From Deltaproteobacteria bacterium (GTDB lineage Bacteria > Desulfobacterota > Desulfobacteria > Desulfobacterales > Desulfobacteraceae), in NCBI GenBank assembly GCA_013151635.1, contig JAADHV010000070.1:1-64000 (forward strand): a DNA stretch of 64,000 bases. The letters are read 5' to 3'. Below the pieces are notes generated by a model. It saw only the letters and a list, made by a program, of their open reading frames with translations, did no database searches and had not been told where the DNA came from. Positions 54,167 through 61,744 of this stretch are shown one piece after another (the stretch's first letter is position 1; each line of letters begins with the position of its first letter). Both the position numbers and the translations under genes were made by a program.

Positions 54167-54178
54167 TTCGTATACGAA
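54167..54178. promoter_or_regulatory. Palindromic candidate MarR operator
   Basis: TTCGTATACGAA is a perfect 12-base palindrome directly upstream of the marR ribosome site, and it lies between marR and a divergent lipoprotein gene. Binding here would block marR transcription. Confidence 0.55.
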
Positions 54179-54247
54179 CTATATAAATGATGGATTCCAG
54201 CTTGTCAATATAATGGTTTTTTTTTATTTTTTAGTCTGAGGGAAAAT

Positions 54248-54463
54248 ATGAAATATTTAAAGATGGTTCTAATAATTTTAACCGGTCTGTTTTTCCTTTC
54301 AGGCTGCAACACATTAAGAATAGGTATACAGAGGACAGGAGCAATCCCACCTGAGTATTGGAATCAATATCCTGGACCTCTTTTTATAAGTTCATCTGCC
54401 ACGACCAGTCGTCTAATATCCGATGTCCCTGCTCCTATTTCCATCAGCTTTGCATCTCTGTAA
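54248..54463 (+). pseudogene. Truncated lipoprotein gene
   Basis: GAGGGA precedes an ATG and a good lipoprotein signal with lipobox LSGCNT. After RTGAIPPEYWNQYPG the frame runs into the 3' end of the convergent acyl-CoA dehydrogenase gene and becomes low-complexity (SSSATTSRL) for 30 codons to a stop. The 100-base antisense overlap suggests a junction near 54363 where other DNA joined and cut off the gene. A very short intact lipoprotein is the alternative. Confidence 0.45.
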
Positions 54464-55536
54464 AAGCGATTGATGGGGTATTCTGTCGTGTAACCATACC
54501 CGCCATGGAGTTGAAGCGATTCGTTTGCCGCCCGGTTTGCAGCTTCACCGGCAAACAGAATTGCCGCTGCAGCAAGTTTGTGGATCTCAGTGCCCTTTCC
54601 GCCACGATCAGCCTGATCCGCAACAAGAGCTGCCCGATATATAAGACCGCGTGCAGCTTCAATCTCCGTATACATATTGGCCAGTTTGGCTTTAACCATT
54701 TGGAAATCACTAATGGGCTGGTTGAATTGATGCCTGGCTTTGGCATATTTAAGCCCCAGCTCCAGTGCCGTCTCTCCTATTCCCAAAGACAGGCCTGCAA
54801 CGGCCACTCGTTCTGTATCAAGACCTGTCATCATGACATTAATACCAGCATCTAATTCGCCTACTATATTTTCTACTGGTACCCGGCAGTCATTGAAAAT
54901 CAGCTCACTGGTCGGGGAACATCGATGCCCCATCTTGTCAATCTTCGGACCTGCTGAAAAACCAGGCATCCCTTTTTCAACAATAAACGCAGTTATACCC
55001 CATGCTTTTTTCTCCATGTTGGTTTTGGTGTAAATCAGAGCAATGTCTGCTATTGGGGCGTTCGTAATAAACATTTTGCTACCGTTAATCACAAAATGAT
55101 TCCCATCCCTTTCTGCTGTGGTCTGAATACCTACAGCATCAGAGCCTGCACCGGGTTCTGTTAATCCCAGGCATCCGATTCTGTCGCCGCTGCAGAGTCC
55201 AGGCAAATATTTTTGTTTTTGTGCCTCGGAAGCGTTATGTTCAATGTTGTGGGCACAAAGGTTGGAGTGGGCAACATACGAAAGGGCAAGTCCGGGACAG
55301 ATCCGTGCGATTTGTTCCACCACCAGTGTAAATGTAAACTTGTCCATACCGGAACCATCGTATTCCTCTGGTATCCCAAGCCCTAAAAGTCCAAGGTCGC
55401 CAAAGGTCTGCCATATCCCTTCCGGCAGGTGGCATTCCCGGTCTAGCTCCTCTGCTATTGGGGCGATTTCTTTTTTCATGAATTCTTTAACATTTTTTTG
55501 AATCATTTTTTGTTCGCGGGTGAGTTCAAAATCCAT
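54364..55536 (-). CDS. ivd: Isovaleryl-CoA dehydrogenase-type acyl-CoA dehydrogenase
   Basis: The 390-residue flavoprotein would oxidise isovaleryl-CoA, or a similar branched acyl-CoA, to the enoyl-CoA. It has LTEPGAGSDAVGIQT in the middle domain and LALSYVAHSNLC, as in isovaleryl-CoA dehydrogenases. The usual catalytic Glu site reads IGAGTSDIRR (no Glu), while TGLDTERVAVAG carries a Glu at the alternative position used by isovaleryl-CoA dehydrogenase. It is the last gene of the carboxylase operon, 15 bases after the carboxyltransferase. Short- or branched-chain acyl-CoA dehydrogenases are alternatives. Confidence 0.75.
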   Translation of the reverse strand: MDFELTREQKMIQKNVKEFMKKEIAPIAEELDRECHLPEGIWQTFGDLGLLGLGIPEEYDGSGMDKFTFTLVVEQIARICPGLALSYVAHSNLCAHNIEHNASEAQKQKYLPGLCSGDRIGCLGLTEPGAGSDAVGIQTTAERDGNHFVINGSKMFITNAPIADIALIYTKTNMEKKAWGITAFIVEKGMPGFSAGPKIDKMGHRCSPTSELIFNDCRVPVENIVGELDAGINVMMTGLDTERVAVAGLSLGIGETALELGLKYAKARHQFNQPISDFQMVKAKLANMYTEIEAARGLIYRAALVADQADRGGKGTEIHKLAAAAILFAGEAANRAANESLQLHGGYGYTTEYPINRFYRDAKLMEIGAGTSDIRRLVVADELIKRGPGY

Positions 55537-55551
55537 AGGTTTGATCCCTCC

Positions 55552-57159
55552 TCATATTCTTAATACCCCATTGGGGGTTTCGGTAAATTCACGATTAAGT
55601 GCCACTGACAAAGAAATTCCCAATACCTTACGGGTATCTGCGAGGTCGATGATGCCGTCATCCCACAACTCTGAAGTAGAATAATACGCACTGCTCTTTT
55701 CCATATAATCCTGGGCAATACTGTCATGGATTTTTTGGGCCTCTTCATCTTGCAAACTCTTGCCCTGCCGTTGCAGGGCCTTGATCCTGATTTGGGTCAA
55801 GGTTTTTGCGGCCTGCTCCATTCCCATGACGGAAATCTGTGAGTTGGGCCATGTGAAAAGGAACCGGGCATCAAAAGCACGGCCGCACATGGCGTAGTTT
55901 CCGGCACCAAAACTGCCGTTTGTCATGATGGTCAGTTTCGGTATATCGAGATTTGCCTGTACCATCAACATTTTAGAACCGTCCTTGGTGATGCCGCCAT
56001 GTTCATAAGACTTGCCTATCATAAATCCGGTAATGTTCTGCAGGAAAACAAGAGGTATGCGGTCCCGATTGCAGAGCTGCATAAACTGGGTGCATTTTTG
56101 GGCACTGTCAGAAAATAACACGCCGTTGTTGCCAATGATCCCTACTTTCCAGCCATACAAAAAGGCAAAGCCGCATATCACAGTGGTGCCGTATCCGGGT
56201 TTAAATTCGTGAAAACGGCTGCCGTCGAAGATCCGGGCAATGACCTCTCGCATATCAAATTGTTTTTTTACATCATCGGGAATAATCCCGTAAAGTTCCC
56301 TGGGGTCGTAGTAAGGTTCCTCGGATTCCCGTCTCTCTACTGCTGCTTTGATTTCCCGCGGGAAAGTACCCACAATCTCCCTCACAAGAGCAAGACCCTC
56401 CTGCTCGGAATTCACTGCATAATCTGCAGTACCGCTTATGCTGCCGTGTACATCCGCACCACCCAGTTCATCCGCGCTCACCTCTTCTCCGGTGGCGGCC
56501 TTGACCAGGGGAGGTCCGCCCAGAAAAACCCCACCAGTGCCCCTTACCATTACAGAGTAATCACATAAAGTCGGCACGTATGCACCACCGGCAGTGCTGT
56601 GGCCGAGTACGAGCGCAACCTGCTTGACCCCCATGGCGCTTAAAACACATTGATTTCTAAACATTCGACCTGCCATATACCTGTCCGGGAACAGCCCTGA
56701 CTGCAAAGGTAAAAACGCACCTGCGGCATCCACCAGATGGATCATGGGTAAATGGTTTTCAATGGCAATATCAAGTGTCCGAACCATTTTTTTTACGGTA
56801 AGGGGATACCAGGCGCCTCCCTTGATGGAACTGTCACTGGCCATCACCAGAACCTCCCGGCCATTGACAATACCAATACCCGATACCACGCCGGCTGATG
56901 GGACAGTGCCTTCATAGGCAGTATTGGCAGCCAGGGTAGAGAGTTCTAAAAAGGGTGTTCCCGGATCAAGAAGCAGGTCAATGCGTTCCCGAACTAATAA
57001 TTTTTTTTGTCTGCGGAGCCTTTTAATATCTCGTTGAGGTCTATCGAAACGGACTTTTTGCTGACGCGCGTGAAGCGTGGCCATTAGTTTTTTATTGTGC
57101 TTTTCAAAAGTACGGAATTCAACAGATTGAGTATCCACATTTGATTTTATGCAACGCAT
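55552..57159 (-). CDS. mccB: Acyl-CoA carboxylase carboxyltransferase subunit (methylcrotonyl-CoA type)
   Basis: The 535-residue protein transfers CO2 from carboxybiotin to an acyl-CoA. Motifs are GGAWYPLTVKKMVR, VLGHSTAGGAYVPTL, FLGGPPLVKAATGEEVSADE and GADVHGSISG in the N-terminal half. SFGAGNYAMCGRAFDARFLF and the C-terminal LWDDGIIDLADTRKVLGISL follow. These match the methylcrotonyl- or geranyl-CoA carboxylase beta subunit. I place the start at ATG 57159, one base after the biotin-carrier stop, with AAGAGGA upstream; a longer frame would overlap that gene by 91 bases. The ivd neighbour favours leucine breakdown. Confidence 0.82.
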   Translation of the reverse strand: MRCIKSNVDTQSVEFRTFEKHNKKLMATLHARQQKVRFDRPQRDIKRLRRQKKLLVRERIDLLLDPGTPFLELSTLAANTAYEGTVPSAGVVSGIGIVNGREVLVMASDSSIKGGAWYPLTVKKMVRTLDIAIENHLPMIHLVDAAGAFLPLQSGLFPDRYMAGRMFRNQCVLSAMGVKQVALVLGHSTAGGAYVPTLCDYSVMVRGTGGVFLGGPPLVKAATGEEVSADELGGADVHGSISGTADYAVNSEQEGLALVREIVGTFPREIKAAVERRESEEPYYDPRELYGIIPDDVKKQFDMREVIARIFDGSRFHEFKPGYGTTVICGFAFLYGWKVGIIGNNGVLFSDSAQKCTQFMQLCNRDRIPLVFLQNITGFMIGKSYEHGGITKDGSKMLMVQANLDIPKLTIMTNGSFGAGNYAMCGRAFDARFLFTWPNSQISVMGMEQAAKTLTQIRIKALQRQGKSLQDEEAQKIHDSIAQDYMEKSSAYYSTSELWDDGIIDLADTRKVLGISLSVALNREFTETPNGVLRI

Positions 57160-57160
57160 T

Positions 57161-57493
57161 TCAGGTTTCCTCTTCTTTTTTAAGCGTGACCAGTGATGCG
57201 TTCTTATCAAAGGTATCCCCGGATTTAAGATGGACCATGGACACCTCACCATCCCTGGGTGATATAATCACGGTCAGAATTTTCATACTCTCAATGGTAA
57301 TCATGGGTTGACCTTTTGTAAGCGTTTCACCTTCAGACACCAGGATTTCCACTACCATACCGGGCATGGGAGCCCGGGCAGTGTCGCTTCCTGTGCCGGT
57401 CTCCTGTGCAGCCTGTTCCACCGGGTTAACAATGTGCAGGGTGAATGTGCGGCCAAATGCCCGGATATAGGCTGTTTCCCCTTTGACAGCCAT
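57161..57493 (-). CDS. Biotin carboxyl carrier protein of the acyl-CoA carboxylase
   Basis: The 110-residue protein carries the biotin that shuttles CO2 between the two catalytic subunits. The biotin-acceptor Lys is in the ESMKI motif, preceded by APMPGMVVEILVSEG. The first 35 residues (GETAYIRAFGRTFTLHIV) look like the last strands of the BT bridging domain that usually precedes the carrier in one polypeptide. Here it is separate from the biotin carboxylase and lies 16 bases after a 48-codon gene. Confidence 0.85.
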   Translation of the reverse strand: MAVKGETAYIRAFGRTFTLHIVNPVEQAAQETGTGSDTARAPMPGMVVEILVSEGETLTKGQPMITIESMKILTVIISPRDGEVSMVHLKSGDTFDKNASLVTLKKEEET

Positions 57494-57509
57494 TTGTATA
57501 TCTGCCTGT

Positions 57510-57656
57510 TTATTGAATCATGCGACGATTTTTTCCCTTGACTGTCAGTGCTACAGGTTGGGGCTCGGATGTCTCCACTTGAAGGAGCTGCTCATCAAGG
57601 CGGCTTAAAATAGTTATCGAATAGTGTTTGTCTAACAAATCAATTCGTCGTTGCAT
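57510..57656 (-). CDS. 48-residue protein between biotin carboxylase and biotin carrier
   Basis: A 48-codon frame begins one base after the biotin carboxylase stop (TAGTATG), with GGAGGA just upstream, so it is almost certainly translated. Its sequence (HYSITILSRLDEQLLQVETS and VALTVKGKNRR) alternates like beta strands. It looks like the first half of the BT domain, whose second half starts the next gene. It may be a tiny subunit that completes the bridge between biotin carboxylase and carboxyltransferase. I find no named family for it. Confidence 0.65.
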   Translation of the reverse strand: MQRRIDLLDKHYSITILSRLDEQLLQVETSEPQPVALTVKGKNRRMIQ

Positions 57657-57657
57657 A

Positions 57658-59136
57658 CTAGTTCCTCCAGTTTCCCAAAAAAGCATAGGGTTCCGGTATA
57701 TTGAAGGCCGGATTGATAAATTCCCGACTGCTCAATGCGGCTGTGGCCAGAAGCATGTTGCGTTCTTCTTCGCTAAGCTGCTTTGGTTTGAGATCCTGTT
57801 CATGCAATGGAATAAAACCGGTATGTATCTGCGCAGCCGAATAAGCAGGATGGGAGAGAATTTGTTTAAGGTAATCCGCATTGGTGGTTACACCCAATAC
57901 CAGCGTTTCCTCCAAAGCCTTTACTCCTTGTTCAATCGCCTGTTTTCTATCCTTACCGTGGACGATCAGTTTGGCCAGCATTGGATCAAAGGCTGAAGAA
58001 ATCGTCATACCTTCGGTAAATCCATTTTCAACCCGAACGGCTTCACCCGTTGGCATCTGATAAACCAGTAATGGCCCTGTGGCAGGCAGAAAGTCGTTTT
58101 CAGGGTCTTCAGCATACAGACGAAGCTCGATGGCATGTCCCTTGATCTGAATCTGCTCCTGGTCTATCGATAAAGGTTCGCCCCGGGCTATTCGAATCTG
58201 CAATTCCACAAGATCCAAACCTGTAACCATTTCGGTAACCGGGTGTTCCACCTGGAGCCGAGTGTTCATTTCCAAAAAAAAGAACTCACCGTCCGGGGCT
58301 AAAATGAACTCAACAGTACCGGCATTGTGATAGCCTGTCTTGCGCGTTATTTCCACTGCAGTATTGCAGATACGCCCACGAAGTTCCGGCGACAGGGCCG
58401 GAGCGGGGCTCTCCTCGATAATTTTTTGATAGCGGCGCTGGATGGAGCAATCACGCTCACCCAGATGCAGTACTTTGCCATGCTGATCAGCCAGCACTTG
58501 CACTTCTATGTGGCGCGGATTTTCAACATAACGTTCAGCGTATACCTCGTCGTTACCAAAAGAGCGTTTTGCCTCACCTTTTGCCAATTGAACCGCTTTT
58601 TTCAGCTCATCCGGATCCCGGACAATATGCATGCCTTTTCCGCCGCCGCCGGCTGCCGCTTTGATCAGCAAAGGCACCCCTATCTCTATCGCGGATTCTA
58701 TAAAGGTTTTACCGGCGTCCTCCTCAATTACAGAAGGCGCCAGTGGCAAATTGTTCTCGATACAGAATGCACGGGCTGCCACTTTATTCCCCATTAATTC
58801 TATGGTTTCCGGCAAGGGACCTATAAATGTGATACCTTCTTTTGCAAGCTGTCTGGCAAATTGAGCATTTTCCGCCAGAAAACCAAAACCTGGATGGACT
58901 GCGTCAGCCCCGGTCTGCCTGCAAACTTTGATAATCTGCTCCATATCAAGATAGGCGGATACCGGAGTAGGGCCATGGATTTCTATACTCTCGGCTGCCT
59001 GATGGACTGCCGGAGAGTCTTCATCTACAGCATGGTACACCACCACACCGGGAATATCCATGCGATTCAATGTCCCTAAAATCCGGCAGGCAATCTCTCC
59101 TCGGTTTGGAATTAATATTTTTGTGATATTGTTCAT
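57658..59136 (-). CDS. Biotin carboxylase subunit of an acyl-CoA carboxylase
   Basis: The 492-residue ATP-grasp enzyme carboxylates biotin with bicarbonate. It has the N-terminal KILIPNRGEIACRI, the glycine loop KAAAGGGGKGMHIV, the ERDCSIQRRYQKIIEE motif, and EMNTRLQVEHPVTEMVTGLD with the catalytic Glu and Arg. The protein ends soon after the biotin carboxylase C-domain, so the BT and carrier domains of a fused alpha subunit are encoded separately downstream. The stop is TAG. It follows the TIGR03084-like gene by 11 bases. Confidence 0.9.
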   Translation of the reverse strand: MNNITKILIPNRGEIACRILGTLNRMDIPGVVVYHAVDEDSPAVHQAAESIEIHGPTPVSAYLDMEQIIKVCRQTGADAVHPGFGFLAENAQFARQLAKEGITFIGPLPETIELMGNKVAARAFCIENNLPLAPSVIEEDAGKTFIESAIEIGVPLLIKAAAGGGGKGMHIVRDPDELKKAVQLAKGEAKRSFGNDEVYAERYVENPRHIEVQVLADQHGKVLHLGERDCSIQRRYQKIIEESPAPALSPELRGRICNTAVEITRKTGYHNAGTVEFILAPDGEFFFLEMNTRLQVEHPVTEMVTGLDLVELQIRIARGEPLSIDQEQIQIKGHAIELRLYAEDPENDFLPATGPLLVYQMPTGEAVRVENGFTEGMTISSAFDPMLAKLIVHGKDRKQAIEQGVKALEETLVLGVTTNADYLKQILSHPAYSAAQIHTGFIPLHEQDLKPKQLSEEERNMLLATAALSSREFINPAFNIPEPYAFLGNWRN

Positions 59137-59147
59137 GGTACCCTTTC

Positions 59148-60014
59148 TTATACTCTGTCCTGGACTTTATTGGATTTGTAATCAACCACACGAACTCCGG
59201 GTAAGGGGGGGGCCTGAAGACCGCCGGCAAATGCCTGGGCCATGGCAAGCCATTTTGTAACATTTTTCCCCTGGTATTTCAGCCGGGTGTCTTTAAGGTT
59301 GCGCCTTTGGGTAACGACCAGGCAAAATTCTTCTGCACAGCCCCAGACCTTTTCCGTTGCACCAGGCCTACCCCATTCCCACAGCTCACCGGACGGTCCT
59401 TTTAATTCCACTCTCAAAGTGATATTGGGGACCTTTTGTTTTCGAATGATAAAGCTCCAGTTGAAAGTGGTTACCCCCATATGTGCCACATGTTTTAACC
59501 TGGCATGGTTTTTCCGGCGTATGCAAAGGGCATCAAAAATATCTTGGGCATGGCTCCAGGTTTCCATCAAGCGCGCTGTAGCAAAGGAGCGAGCGTTCAT
59601 ATCAGGCCCATACCAGGAAATTCGATTCTCAGGAGACATCTTGTTTAATCGGGCAATCAGATGCATGCGGAGATGACGCCAATACGTCAGCAATTTTGAT
59701 GGTTTTTTGATACCCAACAGAGAATTGGTGTGATTTTTCATGCTTTTATCAGACGCGATGATTCTCATTACGTCTCTGGCGCGGCCTTTGAATCTTTCCG
59801 GCTCATCAATGGCCATCAGCGCCTCATGATCAAAAAAGACAATATGGGCGACCTGGTCAAATATCGTCCACCGATAGAAAGGTGTCTTGAGTTGCCACAA
59901 TTTTTCATCCACCCTGGATACCAGGTCATCGAATTCCTGATACTGTTCTTCAAGATCTGAGCATAAATGTTTCATGTCCTTTTGATATTCCTTTTTTGGT
60001 GTTGCTTCCATCAT
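59148..60014 (-). CDS. TIGR03084-like protein, DinB/maleylpyruvate isomerase fold
   Basis: The 288-residue protein has an N-terminal four-helix DinB-like domain with RWTIFDQVAHIVFFDHEAL and METWSHAQDIFDAL, whose histidines suggest a metal site. A mixed C-terminal domain contains TLRVELKGPSGELWEWG. This matches the TIGR03084 group found with acyl-CoA genes; no reaction is established that I know of. The start has no clear ribosome site; the ATG at 59975, with AAGGA nearby, is an alternative. It is inside the carboxylase operon. Confidence 0.7.
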   Translation of the reverse strand: MMEATPKKEYQKDMKHLCSDLEEQYQEFDDLVSRVDEKLWQLKTPFYRWTIFDQVAHIVFFDHEALMAIDEPERFKGRARDVMRIIASDKSMKNHTNSLLGIKKPSKLLTYWRHLRMHLIARLNKMSPENRISWYGPDMNARSFATARLMETWSHAQDIFDALCIRRKNHARLKHVAHMGVTTFNWSFIIRKQKVPNITLRVELKGPSGELWEWGRPGATEKVWGCAEEFCLVVTQRRNLKDTRLKYQGKNVTKWLAMAQAFAGGLQAPPLPGVRVVDYKSNKVQDRV

Positions 60015-60024
60015 AAAATATAAA

Positions 60025-60060
60025 TAGCCGGTTAAACATATTTTCTGCTTAAACCGGCTA
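60025..60060. promoter_or_regulatory. Hairpin in the leader of the TIGR03084-like gene
   Basis: TAGCCGGTT (60025-60033) and AACCGGCTA (60052-60060) form a nine-base-pair perfect stem with an 18-base loop, just upstream of the start at 60014 and downstream of the zinc-ribbon gene. No T run follows in the minus direction, so it is more likely an operator or RNA element than a terminator. Confidence 0.4.
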
Positions 60061-60130
60061 TCTTGTGTAGCTCTAAAATTTGCTGAACGGGCGCTCTCAG
60101 ACGCTCTGTTTCGATGATCACCGTGTGTTG

Positions 60131-60349
60131 TTATTGATCTCTAATGATGCAAATCTTTTTACACTTGGGGCATCTCGTTTCTATTCTAATTATTTTTCCT
60201 TTCATCAGAAGTCTCTTACATACGGGGCAACGATATTCTTTTTCCATATCAAAACAGTTCTTTTTATTTGCAGCATTTGAGTTTGCATGAACAATATCAT
60301 TCGTCATTTTCTTATTTTGAGGAGTATTCATTTGCATTGGTTTTTCCAT
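60131..60349 (-). CDS. Com-like small zinc-ribbon protein
   Basis: The 72-residue protein ends in a zinc ribbon, RCPVCKRLLMKGK then IETRCPKCKKI, close to the Mu-phage Com pattern (CxxC, KLL, IE.KCPRC). Com binds mRNA to activate translation in phage Mu; relatives in bacterial genomes are uncharacterised. The first 30 residues are polar and may not be translated, as a later Met (MEKEYRCPVC) could be the start. It lies seven bases after the tandem TetR gene and looks cotranscribed. Confidence 0.6.
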   Translation of the reverse strand: MEKPMQMNTPQNKKMTNDIVHANSNAANKKNCFDMEKEYRCPVCKRLLMKGKIIRIETRCPKCKKICIIRDQ

Positions 60350-60356
60350 CTTTTAT

Positions 60357-61520
60357 TTATACTTTAATCGCATTGATAAAAAGATCAGACACTTCTTCTC
60401 CAACCTCTCTCAAGTTATATTGTCTGTTAAAAATGATCATTGGAATCATGATGTGATCCAAGGTTCCAAATAAAAGATTTCGGCAAATATTCATATCCAG
60501 ATCTTTTTTAAAAATATTTTTTGCTTGTCCTTTTACGATTTCATTTTCAACGATTTTAAACAATTTTTCTATTATTTTATTGCTTTCAGACTCATGAAAT
60601 TTTTTATTGGTCCTAAGCATTAGGACAAGAATGGTAGAATACCCTTTTTCTTTATAATAAAATTCAAAAATACTTGAAATTGTATTTTTAATCTTCATCT
60701 CGGGAGAATGTCCACTTAGATTATCATAGAGATTGTTAAGTTTTTCAGAAGGAATGCTTATGAGCAATTTTTCCTTGTTGCCAAAATATTCATAAACTGT
60801 TCCTTCTGCAACCCTCGATTTTTTGGCAATTTCCAGCATACTGGTGCCATTAAAGCCTTTTTCTGCAAAAATACTGATGGCTGAATTAATAATTCTTTCT
60901 CTCTTTTCAGCCTTTTTATCCCGATGAACTTCCCTTGTTTGAACCGGCTGAACAGCTTGCATAATAGTGTCATAAATCTTCTCCGACTGGTCCAGAGAAT
61001 TGGTTTCATTTTTTAACGTCCAGTTTATTGCAATATGATCGACCGTTCCGAAAATTAAGTCCCTTAGCATCATGGGGGAGGTCAACCCCCTGAAAGAGCC
61101 ATCCAGCATTCCTTCCTGAATGACATTGGTAAAGAACTTGGCATATTGTTTTAAGGCAGTATAGGCAGTTGATTTGTAAAATTGAGGGTATGATCTTGCC
61201 TCCAGAACTATTTTGATTTCTTTTTTATTGCCTGAATATGATTTGCAGTGGAACCAGATGGCTTTTCTAAGTTTGTTTTCAGCTCCTTGTATCCCTTGAA
61301 GATGATCTGCCAACCCCTCGCAGCTCTTTGTTAAAAAGTTCCCGATAATTTTAAAAAGAAGGTCTTCCTTGTTCTTATAATATAAATAAATACCGGAGCT
61401 TGTAAGACCAGCTCTCTTTGCTATTTCAGAAATCGTGGCATAGGTGAATCCTTTTTTTGAAAAGACTTCTGTGGCGGATTCAATTATTTTATGCTTCTTT
61501 TTTTTAGAGATGTTCATCAT
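60357..61520 (-). CDS. Tandem TetR-TetR transcriptional regulator
   Basis: The 387-residue protein contains two complete TetR units in one chain. The first helix-turn-helix is near residues 12-56 (TISEIAKRAGLTSSGIYLYY) and the second near 207-255 (SMLEIAKKSRVAEGTVYEYF). Each is followed by a helical ligand domain; both share the phrase NLLFGTLDHI or DLIFGTVDHI. The protein could act as a built-in dimer. It heads the minus-strand block of carboxylase and dehydrogenase genes and probably controls it in response to an acyl-CoA (inference). Confidence 0.85.
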   Translation of the reverse strand: MMNISKKKKHKIIESATEVFSKKGFTYATISEIAKRAGLTSSGIYLYYKNKEDLLFKIIGNFLTKSCEGLADHLQGIQGAENKLRKAIWFHCKSYSGNKKEIKIVLEARSYPQFYKSTAYTALKQYAKFFTNVIQEGMLDGSFRGLTSPMMLRDLIFGTVDHIAINWTLKNETNSLDQSEKIYDTIMQAVQPVQTREVHRDKKAEKRERIINSAISIFAEKGFNGTSMLEIAKKSRVAEGTVYEYFGNKEKLLISIPSEKLNNLYDNLSGHSPEMKIKNTISSIFEFYYKEKGYSTILVLMLRTNKKFHESESNKIIEKLFKIVENEIVKGQAKNIFKKDLDMNICRNLLFGTLDHIMIPMIIFNRQYNLREVGEEVSDLFINAIKV

Positions 61521-61744
61521 AGCAATATTTTATAGAATAGTCCTCAAAATATATTTATTTTATGAGGAGCATATTAATTTTTTATAAAAGCAAAGTCAAT
61601 AGAAATATATTTGCGATCACCCTGGCAGGATAATATTGTATTAGCACAAATATTATGGCATAGTATTAGAGTGGCAGCCTTTTAAAAGATTTGAATGAGA
61701 TTTTGTAGCTGAACAAAGATGATGAGTGATATAAAAAGGACAAT

